From an uncultured bacterium (GTDB lineage Bacteria > Bacillota > Clostridia > Lachnospirales > Lachnospiraceae): a stretch of 64,000 nt of DNA. Position 1 is the first letter of the stretch. Each line of letters starts with the position of its first letter. Made by a program: the position numbers and the translations under genes. The DNA is taken from NCBI GenBank assembly GCA_947063875.1, contig CAMSTY010000007.1:1-64000 (forward strand), written 5' to 3'. A model generated the notes under the pieces. The model had not been told where the DNA came from, searched no databases, and saw only the letters and a list, made by a program, of their open reading frames with translations. Positions 37,170 to 48,157 of this stretch are shown piece after piece.

Positions 37170-37225
37170 AGACAAAATAGTTTCAGATTTCTACAATCAG
37201 AGACTGTTTTTGTTTGGTTTTTTTT
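37168..37225 (+). terminator. conditional terminator before licT
   Basis: The left arm from 37168 pairs with the right arm ending at 37217 (about 17 pairs, one bulge, several G-T), followed by T8 (37218-37225). The left arm shares CC at 37168-37169 with the RAT site, the arrangement used for sugar-controlled antitermination. Confidence 0.9.
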
Positions 37226-37256
37226 ATGGAATTTTCCAGAGAGAAGGTAAAGAATA

Positions 37257-38102
37257 ATGCTTGTGAGAAAGATTCTCAATAACAACGTGATTACCTCCAA
37301 TGGTGAGGATGGGCAGGAAATCATTATTGTGGGAAACGGTATCGGGTGGAAGCAGAAGGTGGGGGAGCCGGTGGATGAGTCGAAGATTGATAAGATTTTC
37401 CGGATGGACACGGTTTCTTCCACGGCGAGACTGAAGCAGCTGTTTTTACAGGTGCGGGTGGAATCCATTCAGGCAAGTTCGGAAATTATTGAGTATGCCC
37501 TGGAGCATTTGGGGAAGGATTTGAAGAAGAATGTTTATATAACTTTGACAGACCACATCGATTTTGCCCTGGAGCGGTTTGAGAAGGGGATGAATTTTCA
37601 AAATGCTTTGTTCTGGGAGATTCAGAAGATTTACTATCGGGAGTTCGAGATTGGAAAATATGCCCTGAATGTCGTGGAGAAACATTTCGGGGTGCGGCTA
37701 CCGGAGGATGAGGCGGCTTCTATCGCCATGCATTTGGTCAGCGCGGAGTATGATGGAAATATGGCCCACACGGAGGCCATGATGAGTATTGTAAAAAAGG
37801 CGATGGAGATTGTTCAGGTTTTTATGGGAGGGGAACTGGATGAGGATTCTCTGGATTACCACCGTTTTATCACTCATCTGTTGTTTTTTGCCCAGCGGGT
37901 GGTAGAGAAGAAATCCCTGGAAGCCAGGGGAGATTTTTTGGCCGGCGTGATTCGGGACCAGTACCCCGGGGAGGTCCGGTGCGCCAGGAAAATCTGTGAT
38001 TATGTGCAGGATAAGTATGAGGTGGAGATCGGCGAGGAGGAGGTTACCTTTCTGGCTGTACATATTGTGCGGGTGACTGCAGGAAAAGGGGAAGAAAAGT
38101 GA
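37257..38102 (+). CDS. LicT/BglG-family transcription antiterminator
   Basis: 281 residues. The N-terminal RNA-binding CAT domain (residues 1-~58: MLVRKILNNNVITSNGEDG, IIVGNGIGWKQKVGEPVDE) is followed by two PTS-regulation domains with conserved His (TDHIDFALER; MHLVSAEYDG; HRFITHLLFFAQRV; AVHIVRV). The PTS permease phosphorylates PRD1 to switch it off, HPr phosphorylates PRD2 to switch it on. Its target RAT lies in its own leader, so the operon is autoregulated by beta-glucoside and general PTS status. Confidence 0.94.
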   Translation: MLVRKILNNNVITSNGEDGQEIIIVGNGIGWKQKVGEPVDESKIDKIFRMDTVSSTARLKQLFLQVRVESIQASSEIIEYALEHLGKDLKKNVYITLTDHIDFALERFEKGMNFQNALFWEIQKIYYREFEIGKYALNVVEKHFGVRLPEDEAASIAMHLVSAEYDGNMAHTEAMMSIVKKAMEIVQVFMGGELDEDSLDYHRFITHLLFFAQRVVEKKSLEARGDFLAGVIRDQYPGEVRCARKICDYVQDKYEVEIGEEEVTFLAVHIVRVTAGKGEEK

Positions 38103-38188
38103 GCCTGGCCGGATTGCCTGGAAGATGGAATAGGAACGTCGCGGAACCGGACGATAAAGGGTTCTGATTTAAATATAAGTATTATCAG

Positions 38189-38206
38189 GGACATAAGATT
38201 GTCCCA
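38189..38206 (+). repeat. short hairpin before the PTS gene
   Basis: GGGACA and TGTCCC around a 6-nt loop, in the 133-nt gap between the antiterminator and permease genes. There is no T tract and no second RAT site. Confidence 0.35.
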
Positions 38207-38235
38207 AACCATGAACAAACAAGGAGGTATTAACC

Positions 38236-40185
38236 ATGGCAGAACCAATCAGGGATTATGCGAAGCTTGCACGGGACATTATTGCCACCGTGGGAGGAGA
38301 GGAGAACATTGTAAGTGCGGCGCGATGCGCTACTAGGCTGCGTCTGGTGTTGAAGGAGACGCCGGCGGATGCCCATGAAAAGATTGCCGCCATGCCTGCT
38401 GTTATCACGGTAGTGGAAAAGGGGGGGCAGTTTCAGGTAGTTATCGGAACCCATGTGGGAGATGTATTTGATGTGGTTTCAAAGGAATTGAAGCTGGATA
38501 CCAAAGAGGGGGCAGAGCCGGAGATGAAGCAAAGCTTTGTCAACCGGGTGATTGCCACCATGTCGGCTGTGTTTGCGCCTTTTGTGTATATCCTGGCAGC
38601 CGCTGGATTGATTCAGGGGTCTTTGATTATCATTACCCAGTTTTTCCCGGCCTTTGCCAACACGGGGACTTATGAAGTGATCAGCTTTATCTCCTGGACA
38701 CCTTTTACCTTCCTGCCGATTTTTATTGCCATCACGGCTTCCAAGCATTTTGGCTGTAATACTTATATTGCGGTGGCCTGCTGCTGCGCTTTGGTGAATG
38801 CTTCCTGGGGAGATATGGCGGCAAGGATTGCAGCGGGGGAAAAGATCCAGTTCCTGGTCTTTAACCTGGCTTCCACCACCTATACTTCTACTGTGCTTCC
38901 GCCCCTGTTTTTGGTGCTGGTGCTGGCCTATCTGGAGCGGTTTTTGCAGAAGAAGCTGCCGGATGTAATCAAGGCGCTGGCGACTCCCTTCCTCTGTATG
39001 ATCATTATGGTCCCGGCCACAATCCTGGTGATCGGACCATTATCTGAAGTGGTTGCCAATGCCATCGCCAGCGGTTATAATTTCTTGTATAACAATGTCC
39101 CGGCCCTGGCGGCCGTGGTGATCGGCGGTTTCTGGCAGGTGGTGGTTATCTTTGGCGTGCACTGGGGCGTGACGCCCATGGTTATGGCAAACTTCAATAA
39201 CTTTGGCTGTGATTCCTTCCAGGCCTTTCAGACGATTGCGGTGGTGGCCCAGGCGGCGGCAGCCTTCGGCGTCTTTATCAAGAGCAGAAGCAAGGAGTTT
39301 AAGCGGGTAGCGTTTTCTGCTGGCCTCACCGGTATCTTCGGAATCACAGAGCCGGCTATCTACGGTGTCAATTTAAGACTGAAAAAACCCTTTATCTGCG
39401 GTTGTATTTCCGGCGCCATCGGCGCGCTGGCGTTAAGCTTTTTCCACTCCATGTATTATGTGTATGCCGGTCTTCCGGGGCTTCTGACCGTGGTTAATGC
39501 AATCAGCCCTGACAATCCCATGTCCTTTATTGGCGAACTGGTGGGCTGCGGCGTGGCGGTGGTAGGTTCGATTGTGCTGATTCAGTTTGTGGGTTTTGAC
39601 GATCCCGGGGTTCCAGCTGCAGCGGCTGTGGGGGTTGGGAATGTCCCGGCAGGCCAGGCGGCTGAAGGTAGGACGGCTGTTGGTCAGAGCGACAGTGAGA
39701 CGACGGGGAATGCAGGCAATGCCGCAGTTTCTGAGATTACGGTGTACAGTCCCATGAATGGAGAAGTGAAGGCGCTGAGTGAGGTGGATGACCCTACTTT
39801 CTCCAGTGGAATGCTGGGGCAGGGCATGGCGATTATTCCGGCGGATGGAAATCTCTATGCTCCGGTGGATGGGACAGTGGCCTCCATTTTCGGAACCAAA
39901 CATGCTTTGGGTATGGTAGATGAGAACGGGATGGAACTGCTGATGCATATCGGACTGGAGACAGTAAGCCTTAATGGGAAGTATTTTGAGGCTCATGTGA
40001 ATGTGGATGACAAGGTGAAGAAGGGAGATCTTCTGATCACCTTTGATCTGGAGGAGATTAAGAAGGATTTTGATACCATCACTCCCATTATGGTCAGCAA
40101 TATGGACCGGTTCTCCGGGGTGGATGCGGTTAAGGCGGCCGGGGTTATAAAGGCAGGAGAGGCGTTGATGACGGTTAAAAGGTAG
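38236..40185 (+). CDS. bglF: PTS beta-glucoside permease, IIBCA
   Basis: 649 residues in the order IIB, IIC, IIA. The IIB active Cys is Cys31 in SAARCATRLRL; IIC has about eight to ten membrane segments (residues ~105-455) with the GITEPAIYGVNL motif; a flexible Ala/Gly-rich linker (~460-500) leads to IIA, with phosphorylated His571 in ELLMHIGLETV. It takes up and phosphorylates an aryl- or beta-glucoside using PEP via HPr. AAGGAGG precedes the ATG. The IIB domain normally also phosphorylates the antiterminator. The exact sugar is not determined by sequence. Confidence 0.94.
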   Translation: MAEPIRDYAKLARDIIATVGGEENIVSAARCATRLRLVLKETPADAHEKIAAMPAVITVVEKGGQFQVVIGTHVGDVFDVVSKELKLDTKEGAEPEMKQSFVNRVIATMSAVFAPFVYILAAAGLIQGSLIIITQFFPAFANTGTYEVISFISWTPFTFLPIFIAITASKHFGCNTYIAVACCCALVNASWGDMAARIAAGEKIQFLVFNLASTTYTSTVLPPLFLVLVLAYLERFLQKKLPDVIKALATPFLCMIIMVPATILVIGPLSEVVANAIASGYNFLYNNVPALAAVVIGGFWQVVVIFGVHWGVTPMVMANFNNFGCDSFQAFQTIAVVAQAAAAFGVFIKSRSKEFKRVAFSAGLTGIFGITEPAIYGVNLRLKKPFICGCISGAIGALALSFFHSMYYVYAGLPGLLTVVNAISPDNPMSFIGELVGCGVAVVGSIVLIQFVGFDDPGVPAAAAVGVGNVPAGQAAEGRTAVGQSDSETTGNAGNAAVSEITVYSPMNGEVKALSEVDDPTFSSGMLGQGMAIIPADGNLYAPVDGTVASIFGTKHALGMVDENGMELLMHIGLETVSLNGKYFEAHVNVDDKVKKGDLLITFDLEEIKKDFDTITPIMVSNMDRFSGVDAVKAAGVIKAGEALMTVKR

Positions 40186-40224
40186 AACGAGCAGGAATTT
40201 TTTTATAACAGGGGAGTTTGATAA

Positions 40225-40258
40225 AATCCCGGCCAGAAAAGAAAATTCATGACCGGGA
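40225..40258 (+). repeat. inverted repeat between bglF and the glucosidase gene
   Basis: ATCCCGG and CCGGGAT around a ~20-nt loop, in the 180-nt gap after bglF. No T tract; it may be an RNA stabilising or processing structure. Confidence 0.4.
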
Positions 40259-40327
40259 TGATAGAATGGATAAAAAGACGGAAAGCAAGAAGTTATAAAA
40301 AATGTGGAATCAACAAAATATTAGTGA

Positions 40328-42054
<1,727 letters not shown>

Positions 42055-42076
42055 CAAATGCAGAGAAATCAGGGAG

Positions 42077-42115
42077 GGCAGGAGGCCGCCGTTGGCGGTT
42101 TTCCTGTCTTTTTTT
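42077..42115 (+). terminator. terminator of the beta-glucoside operon
   Basis: GGCAGGAGGCCGCC (42077-42090) pairs with GGCGGTTTTCCTGTC (42094-42108) across a 3-nt loop, followed by T7. Confidence 0.93.
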
Positions 42116-42222
42116 GACAAACGTCCGCATAATATGTACGTGATGAGTCGGTTTTGTGGGTGAGGGAGGCTGGTTTATGGAAAAATTTGTCATACATTTT
42201 TTGGGCCCGGACGGAATCCCCC

Positions 42223-42251
42223 TTGCATTTTACGACAAAAATAATTATAAT
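42223..42251 (+). promoter_or_regulatory. promoter of relA/spoT
   Basis: TTGCAT (42223-42228), 17-nt spacer, perfect TATAAT (42246-42251). Confidence 0.75.
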
Positions 42252-42290
42252 GAGAAGATATAAATATCCGTAGAAAAGGTGGCTCTTTCC

Positions 42291-44570
42291 ATGGTAAACG
42301 AACAAACGGGCAGAAAAATGAATATGAAGCTGGAAAATCCCGCGGATTTTACCAGTCCGGAGGAGTTATATCAGAAGTTGATTATCACCATCCGGAAGTA
42401 TCATCCGTCGGATGATATTTCGATGATTGAAAAAGCATACCGGATTGCCCGGGAGGCTCATATAGACCAGAAGCGCAAGTCCGGGGAACCTTACATTATC
42501 CATCCGCTTTGCGTGGCGATTATTCTGGCAGATCTGGAGATGGATAAGGAGACCATTGCTTCCGGACTGCTGCATGATGTGGTGGAAGATACCGTTATGA
42601 CCCTGGATGACATGACCCGGGAGTTCGGCTCAGAGGTAGCTTTTCTGGTGGACGGCGTCACCAAGCTGACGCAGCTGTCCTGGGATAAGGATAAGGTAGA
42701 GATCCAGGCGGAGAACCTGCGCAAGATGTTTCTGGCTATGGCCAGGGATATCCGGGTAATCATTATCAAGCTGGCGGACCGGCTTCACAATATGCGCACC
42801 GGACAGTTCTGGAAGCCGGAAAAGCAGAAGGAGAAGGCCAGGGAGACCCTGGAGATCTATGCGCCGATTGCGGATCGACTGGGTATTTCCCGGATCAAGA
42901 CCGAACTGGATGATCTGTCTCTGCGCTTTTTAAAGCCGGAGGTTTATACCGGACTGGTGGAAAAAGTGAATCTGCGCAAGGATGCCAGAGAACAGTTTGT
43001 TCAGGATATTGTGGATGAAGTGAAGAATCATATGGAGGAGGCGGATATCCGGGCCAGTGTGGACGGACGTGTGAAGCATTTCTTCAGCATTTATAAAAAG
43101 ATGGTAAACCAGGATAAGACCATTGACCAGATCTATGATCTGTTTGCGGTGCGGATTCTGGTGGAGACGGTAAAAGACTGTTATGCGGCCCTGGGGGTGA
43201 TTCATGAACTTTATAAGCCCATACCGGGACGTTTCAAGGATTATATCGCCATGCCAAAACCCAATATGTACCAGTCTCTGCACACTACCCTCATTGGCAG
43301 CACCGGCCAGCCTTTTGAGATTCAGATCCGGACTTATGAGATGCACCGGACGGCAGAGTACGGAATTGCCGCCCACTGGAAGTATAAGGAGAGCGGCAGC
43401 GGCAAGATTGCGGCCGGCGATGAGGAAGCCAAGATGAGCTGGCTGCGCCAGATCCTGGAGTGGCAGCGGGACACGGATGATTCCCGGGAGTTTTTAAGTC
43501 TGGTAAAGGGAGACCTGGACTTGTTTTCCGACAGTGTGTACTGCTTTACCCCCTCGGGAGACGTGAAGAATCTGCCAAGCGGCTCCACCCCTATTGACTT
43601 TGCTTATGCCATTCACAGCGCTGTGGGCAATAAGATGGTGGGAGCCAGGGTCAACGGCAAGCTGGTGAACATTGATTATGTGATTCAGAACGGCGACCAG
43701 ATCGAGGTCATTACCTCCCAGAATTCCAAGGGGCCAAGCCGGGACTGGCTGACCTTGGTTAAGAGCACCCAGGCCAGGAATAAGATCAATCAGTGGTTTA
43801 AAATGGAACTGAAGGAAGATAATATCCTCAAAGGGCGGGAGATGATCGACCGCTATTGCAAGACAAAGGGAATTGTATTTTCCGAGTTAAACAAACCGGA
43901 GTTTCAGGAAAAAGTTATGGCCCGGTATGCGTTTAAGGACTGGGATTCGGTGCTGGCGTCCATTGGGCACGGGGGTCTCAAAGAGGGGCAGGTCATCAAC
44001 AAGATGATCGAGGAGCGGAATAAAAAGCTTAAGAACGAGGTTACCGATAAAAATATTCTGGATGGATTGAGCGATATCAATACAAAGGTGCCGGTATCGA
44101 AAAAGTCCAACGGGATTGTGGTAAAAGGGATTCATGATATAGCGGTGAGGTTTTCACGGTGCTGCAGCCCGGTGCCAGGAGATGAGATTGTAGGATTTGT
44201 CACTCGGGGGAGAGGGGTCTCCATTCATCGGACAGACTGTATCAATGTCATCAATCTGCCGGAAGATGAGAGGGTCAGGCTGATTGACGCAGAATGGCAG
44301 CAGACAGAAGGCAGTGACGGCAGTAAGGAGAGGTATTCGACAGAGATTCAGATTTATGCCAATAACCGGATCGGAATATTTGTGGATATCTCCAAGGTAT
44401 TTACAGAGAAACAGATTGATATCACTTCGATCAACGTGCGTACCAGCAAACAGGGAAAGGCGACCATCATTATGACCTTTGATATTCATGGGAAGGATGA
44501 ACTGAGTCGTTTGACAGATAAGATAAGACAGATAGAGGGAGTGCTGGATATTGAGCGGACTGCCGGATGA
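42291..44570 (+). CDS. relA: bifunctional (p)ppGpp synthetase/hydrolase
   Basis: 759 residues from the ATG 9 nt after AAAGGTGG; the in-frame GTG at 42279 overlaps that site. Order: HD hydrolase (HDVVEDT intact, so hydrolysis expected), synthetase domain (RLHNMRTGQFW, YKPIPGRFKDYIAMPKPNMY, EIQIRT), TGS domain (VYCFTPSGDVKNLPSGSTPIDFAYAIH), a Cys-containing domain (FSRCCSPVPGDEI) and C-terminal ACT. It sets the stringent-response alarmone level and is the long RSH enzyme of Firmicutes. Confidence 0.95.
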   Translation: MVNEQTGRKMNMKLENPADFTSPEELYQKLIITIRKYHPSDDISMIEKAYRIAREAHIDQKRKSGEPYIIHPLCVAIILADLEMDKETIASGLLHDVVEDTVMTLDDMTREFGSEVAFLVDGVTKLTQLSWDKDKVEIQAENLRKMFLAMARDIRVIIIKLADRLHNMRTGQFWKPEKQKEKARETLEIYAPIADRLGISRIKTELDDLSLRFLKPEVYTGLVEKVNLRKDAREQFVQDIVDEVKNHMEEADIRASVDGRVKHFFSIYKKMVNQDKTIDQIYDLFAVRILVETVKDCYAALGVIHELYKPIPGRFKDYIAMPKPNMYQSLHTTLIGSTGQPFEIQIRTYEMHRTAEYGIAAHWKYKESGSGKIAAGDEEAKMSWLRQILEWQRDTDDSREFLSLVKGDLDLFSDSVYCFTPSGDVKNLPSGSTPIDFAYAIHSAVGNKMVGARVNGKLVNIDYVIQNGDQIEVITSQNSKGPSRDWLTLVKSTQARNKINQWFKMELKEDNILKGREMIDRYCKTKGIVFSELNKPEFQEKVMARYAFKDWDSVLASIGHGGLKEGQVINKMIEERNKKLKNEVTDKNILDGLSDINTKVPVSKKSNGIVVKGIHDIAVRFSRCCSPVPGDEIVGFVTRGRGVSIHRTDCINVINLPEDERVRLIDAEWQQTEGSDGSKERYSTEIQIYANNRIGIFVDISKVFTEKQIDITSINVRTSKQGKATIIMTFDIHGKDELSRLTDKIRQIEGVLDIERTAG

Positions 44571-44643
44571 CGGCAAAGAAGCGCTGCCAGCGCTTTTCTC
44601 ATGTCGGCGGATTTTGAAAAAAGATGGAAAGGGAGAGAAAGAG

Positions 44644-45291
44644 ATGAGTGATTTTCGGATTCAGACGTATGTCCTGGGAGGCGTCAGCACCAATTGTTAT
44701 CTCATTTTTAACAAAAATACCAGAGAGGCAGTGGTGGCAGATCCGGCGGATAATGCGGCTTACGTGCTGAACAAATGCCGGGAGCTGGAAGTTACCCCTG
44801 TGGCGATTCTGCTGACTCATGGGCATTTTGACCATATCCTGGCAGTGAAAGATATCTGCAGGGCTTTTCCCTGCACGGTGTATGCGGGCCGGGAAGAGGA
44901 GCGGCTCTTGCAGGACCCCTCTTTGAACCTGAGCGGTTCGATAGGGACAGAGCAGACAGGAATCGAAGCGGATGTCCTGGTAAAAGATAATGATGTGATT
45001 TCGCTGATCGGGTTTGAGTGGAAGGTGCTGGAGACGCCGGGGCATACGGCGGGTTCCGTGTGCTATTATGTGGAATCGGAACGGGTGCTGATCAGCGGAG
45101 ACACTTTGTTTGCGAATTCCCTGGGCCGGACAGATCTGCCTACCGGAGATGAAAGGGCGATCGTGCAGTCGATTACGGAAAAGCTTTTGACGCTTCCGGA
45201 GGACACCATGGTTTATCCGGGACACGGCGAAGTGACGACAATCCGTCATGAAAAGCAATATAATCCAGTGGCAATGTATCGGAGAAGGTAG
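44644..45291 (+). CDS. metallo-beta-lactamase-fold hydrolase, glyoxalase II-like
   Basis: 215 residues from ATG 44644 (GGGAG-type site upstream); a TTG at 44551 in frame overlaps relA and was rejected. The zinc motif TLLTHGHFD-type sequence reads LLTHGHFDHI, with further ligands in TPGHTAGSV, SGDTLF and YPGHGEVT. The family (YcbL-like) includes hydroxyacylglutathione-hydrolase homologues; the physiological substrate in Clostridia is not known. Its place between relA and hemZ is common in Lachnospiraceae (from general knowledge). Confidence 0.88.
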   Translation: MSDFRIQTYVLGGVSTNCYLIFNKNTREAVVADPADNAAYVLNKCRELEVTPVAILLTHGHFDHILAVKDICRAFPCTVYAGREEERLLQDPSLNLSGSIGTEQTGIEADVLVKDNDVISLIGFEWKVLETPGHTAGSVCYYVESERVLISGDTLFANSLGRTDLPTGDERAIVQSITEKLLTLPEDTMVYPGHGEVTTIRHEKQYNPVAMYRRR

Positions 45292-45406
45292 CGAAAGAAG
45301 ATGGGGGGTTGCGTTTCCTGCCCGTTTGCAGAACTTGGAGCGTTTGCAGCAGGAAGCGTACACAGCGCGTAGGAAAAGTGGAAACAGTACGGAAAGACAG
45401 GAAACC

Positions 45407-46900
45407 ATGGTTGGAATAATATTAAATGATAATTCATATGAGCAGGATATCAGGGAACTTTTGATGGCCTATTTCCCGGGAAGATCATTTGTGCATGAGA
45501 TGCTGCCGGGTTTGGAACTATGTCTGATTGGGGAGCTGGAGGAAAACCGCAGATGGTTTCGGATGCAGGTCGTGTTTTGGGGCGATTATTCGCCCCTCGT
45601 ATGGGGGACATCCCCGGCGGAACAGAGGGAGCTGGATCATTTTGACGAGCCGATTTTGGTGGATTATGACAATCGGACGGATACGAAAAACAAGATTAAG
45701 AGACGGCTGTATGTGATTTTAAAGGCATTGACCGGAAAGAGGCTGCCATGGGGTTCCCTGACTGGCATCCGCCCTGCCAAGATTGCGCTGACTCTGCTGG
45801 GAGAGGGCATGGACGAGAGAGCCATCTGGGAGCATATGAAGGAGATGTATTTTGTCAGCGATGACAAGGCCAGGCTGTGTGTGGAGATTGCCCGGCGGGA
45901 AAAAGAACTGCTGTCTCGGCTGCCGGAAAAACAAGGGCAGGATGGTTACAGCCTCTATGTGGGGATTCCCTTCTGTCCCACTACCTGTCTGTATTGTTCT
46001 TTTACTTCCTATCCGATAGAAAAGTGGGAATGCCGTGCTGACGAGTATCTGGATGCGCTGTTTCGGGAACTGGACTATGTGGCAGGCCAGGCAGGCCGCC
46101 ATCCTTCCTGCGTCTATGTGGGGGGAGGGACACCAACCTCACTGTCGGCAGAGGGGTTGGAAAGACTGATGAAAAAGCTGACGGCTGCTTTTGACTGTGC
46201 AGGAGCCGTGGAGTTTACCGTGGAGGCGGGAAGGCCGGACAGTATCACAGAAGAAAAACTGGCGGTACTGAAAAAATATGGGGTCACGCGGATCTCCATC
46301 AATCCTCAGACTATGAATCAGAAGACGCTTGACCTGATTGGGCGAAGGCATACCGTGGAGGATGTAAAGGACCGTTTCCGGATGGCCCGGGGAATGGGAT
46401 TTGATAATATCAATATGGATCTGATTGTGGGACTGCCGCAGGAAGAAGCCGCTGACGTACAAAGGACGATGGAGGAAGTGAAGGCATTGGGGCCGGACAG
46501 CCTGACCATCCACTCTCTGGCCATCAAGCGGGCGGCGCGGCTCAATACCATGCGGGAGGCTTATAAGGATTATAAGATTACAGGGACCCAGGAAATCATC
46601 GATATGGCTGCCCGTTATGCCAGGGAGATGGGGTTGGAACCCTATTATCTTTACCGGCAGAAGAATATGGCCGGGAATTTTGAAAACGTGGGATATGCAA
46701 AACCCGGGAAGGCCTGCATTTATAACATTCTGATTATGGAGGAACAGCAGACGATCATCGGCTGCGGAGCCGGGACGACTACCAAACGGGTGATTCCGGG
46801 TGAGAACCGGATTGAGCGGGCGGAGACCGTGAAAAATGTGGAACAGTATATGGAACGGGTGGATGAAATGATAGAAAGAAAGAAGAGCCTGCTGGGGTGA
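45407..46900 (+). CDS. hemZ: coproporphyrinogen dehydrogenase HemZ
   Basis: 497 residues from ATG 45407, which matches the family start; the frame is open to 45248 but overlaps the upstream gene. Radical-SAM enzyme: 4Fe-4S ligands in PFCPTTCLYCSFTSYP (CxxxCxxC). GGGTPTSLS, RISINPQTMNQKTLDLIGR and NMDLIVGLPQE are typical of HemN/HemZ. HemZ is annotated as oxygen-independent coproporphyrinogen oxidase, although several such homologues have other roles. The ribosome site is weak (AGGAAA). Confidence 0.9.
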   Translation: MVGIILNDNSYEQDIRELLMAYFPGRSFVHEMLPGLELCLIGELEENRRWFRMQVVFWGDYSPLVWGTSPAEQRELDHFDEPILVDYDNRTDTKNKIKRRLYVILKALTGKRLPWGSLTGIRPAKIALTLLGEGMDERAIWEHMKEMYFVSDDKARLCVEIARREKELLSRLPEKQGQDGYSLYVGIPFCPTTCLYCSFTSYPIEKWECRADEYLDALFRELDYVAGQAGRHPSCVYVGGGTPTSLSAEGLERLMKKLTAAFDCAGAVEFTVEAGRPDSITEEKLAVLKKYGVTRISINPQTMNQKTLDLIGRRHTVEDVKDRFRMARGMGFDNINMDLIVGLPQEEAADVQRTMEEVKALGPDSLTIHSLAIKRAARLNTMREAYKDYKITGTQEIIDMAARYAREMGLEPYYLYRQKNMAGNFENVGYAKPGKACIYNILIMEEQQTIIGCGAGTTTKRVIPGENRIERAETVKNVEQYMERVDEMIERKKSLLG

Positions 46901-46926
46901 GCGCAAAAGAAAAGGAGAATCCGGAT

Positions 46927-48072
46927 ATGAAAAGATGGAAGATGTCTGTAGCGGCAGGATTTATCGCGTCGGCCCTGCTGATCAGCGGCTATGGCCCGCA
47001 TGAGGCGCCGGACAAGGAAGAAAAAAGTGTCGTGATCTCTCTGGCGGGAGACTGCTCTCTGGGGAACCTTTCGATTCATGGGTATGCGGGGACTTTTCGG
47101 GAGATGTACGACAGCCAGGGACCAGGATACTTTTTTAAGAATGTCAAACCGATTTTTGAGGCGGACGATATGACGCTGGTGAATTTTGAGGGGGTCCTGA
47201 CCAACTCAGACAATCGGGTTCCCAAAGCCTTTAACATTAAAGGAAAGCCGGAGTATATCCAAATCCTGCCAGAGGCGGATATTGAGGCCGTGAGCTTTGG
47301 AAATAACCACCGGATTGATTATGGCGCTCAGGGAATTGCAGATACCATTGCCGCTTTTGCCAGCATTGGCCTTCCGTATGCATGTAATGAAACGGTGGGG
47401 ATGTATGAAACGGAGGACGGGGTGAAGGTTGGCTTTGTCTCGGTCAGCGTTGTGGATAACGGCAGAGGAGTGGAACCATGGCTTCAGAGTGGTATTACAC
47501 AGCTGAGAGAATCGGAGGCGGATGTGATTCTGGCATGCTGTCATTGGGGGCAGGAATCCGTCTATTACCCGGATGACTATCAGAAGGAACTGGGGCGTAA
47601 GTGCATTGACTGGGGAGCGGACCTGGTGGTCGGCTGCCATCCGCATGTGCTGCAGGGAGTGGAAGCTTATCAGGGAAAATATATTCTCTACAGCCTTGGG
47701 AATTTTTGTTTTGGCGCAAACCGGAATCCCAGCGATAAGGATACTATGATTGCTCAGGTGAAATTTACTCTGGATGAGAAAAATATAGTGGGAACGGATC
47801 TGACGCTGATTCCCTGTACGATCAGTTCCGTGATGCATCGGAACGATTATTGCCCTACGCCTGCAGAGGGGGAAAAGAAGGCAGACATGATCCGCAAGCT
47901 GAATGCTTACAGCGCCGGGATGGGAGTTGTGATCGGCGAGGATGGCAGGGTGAATGTCCCCATGGAGGAGACGGCCGCAAAGGAGGACGACGAGGAAGAG
48001 GCAACAGAGTCCGCCGATGATGCCGGCACAGAACTTGTGACGAGTCCGGTGATTACTGTGGGAGAAAAATAA
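46927..48072 (+). CDS. CapA-family exported protein (metallophosphatase-like)
   Basis: 381 residues from ATG 46927 (AAAGGAG 11 nt upstream). An N-terminal signal or anchor MKRWKMSVAAGFIASALLISG lacks a lipobox Cys. The core is the CapA/PGA_cap fold with metal-type motifs: LAGDCSLG, VNFEGVLTN, SFGNNHRIDYG, ACCHWGQE, GCHPHVLQG and YSLGNFCFG. CapA proteins act in poly-gamma-glutamate export in Bacillus, but most clostridial homologues stand alone, as here. The C-terminal ~40 residues are acidic and low in complexity. Extracytoplasmic; the substrate is unknown. Confidence 0.87.
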   Translation: MKRWKMSVAAGFIASALLISGYGPHEAPDKEEKSVVISLAGDCSLGNLSIHGYAGTFREMYDSQGPGYFFKNVKPIFEADDMTLVNFEGVLTNSDNRVPKAFNIKGKPEYIQILPEADIEAVSFGNNHRIDYGAQGIADTIAAFASIGLPYACNETVGMYETEDGVKVGFVSVSVVDNGRGVEPWLQSGITQLRESEADVILACCHWGQESVYYPDDYQKELGRKCIDWGADLVVGCHPHVLQGVEAYQGKYILYSLGNFCFGANRNPSDKDTMIAQVKFTLDEKNIVGTDLTLIPCTISSVMHRNDYCPTPAEGEKKADMIRKLNAYSAGMGVVIGEDGRVNVPMEETAAKEDDEEEATESADDAGTELVTSPVITVGEK

Positions 48073-48087
48073 AAAGATAGAAAATCG

Positions 48088-48116
48088 TTGCCAATTATTG
48101 CCGGTGATAGTATAAT
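48088..48116 (+). promoter_or_regulatory. promoter of hisS-aspS
   Basis: TTGCCA (48088-48093), 17-nt spacer, perfect TATAAT (48111-48116), about 42 nt before the hisS start. The short leader leaves no space for a T-box. Confidence 0.8.
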
Positions 48117-48157
48117 CGTAGGAATAAAACGGCAACGTAGAAGACGGAGAGTGGATT

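Noticed and set aside
38103..38235. Second RAT/terminator before bglF
   Set aside because: There is a short hairpin but no RAT-like sequence and no T tract.
48117..48157. T-box leader for hisS-aspS
   Set aside because: Only about 35 nt separate the predicted transcription start and the ATG.
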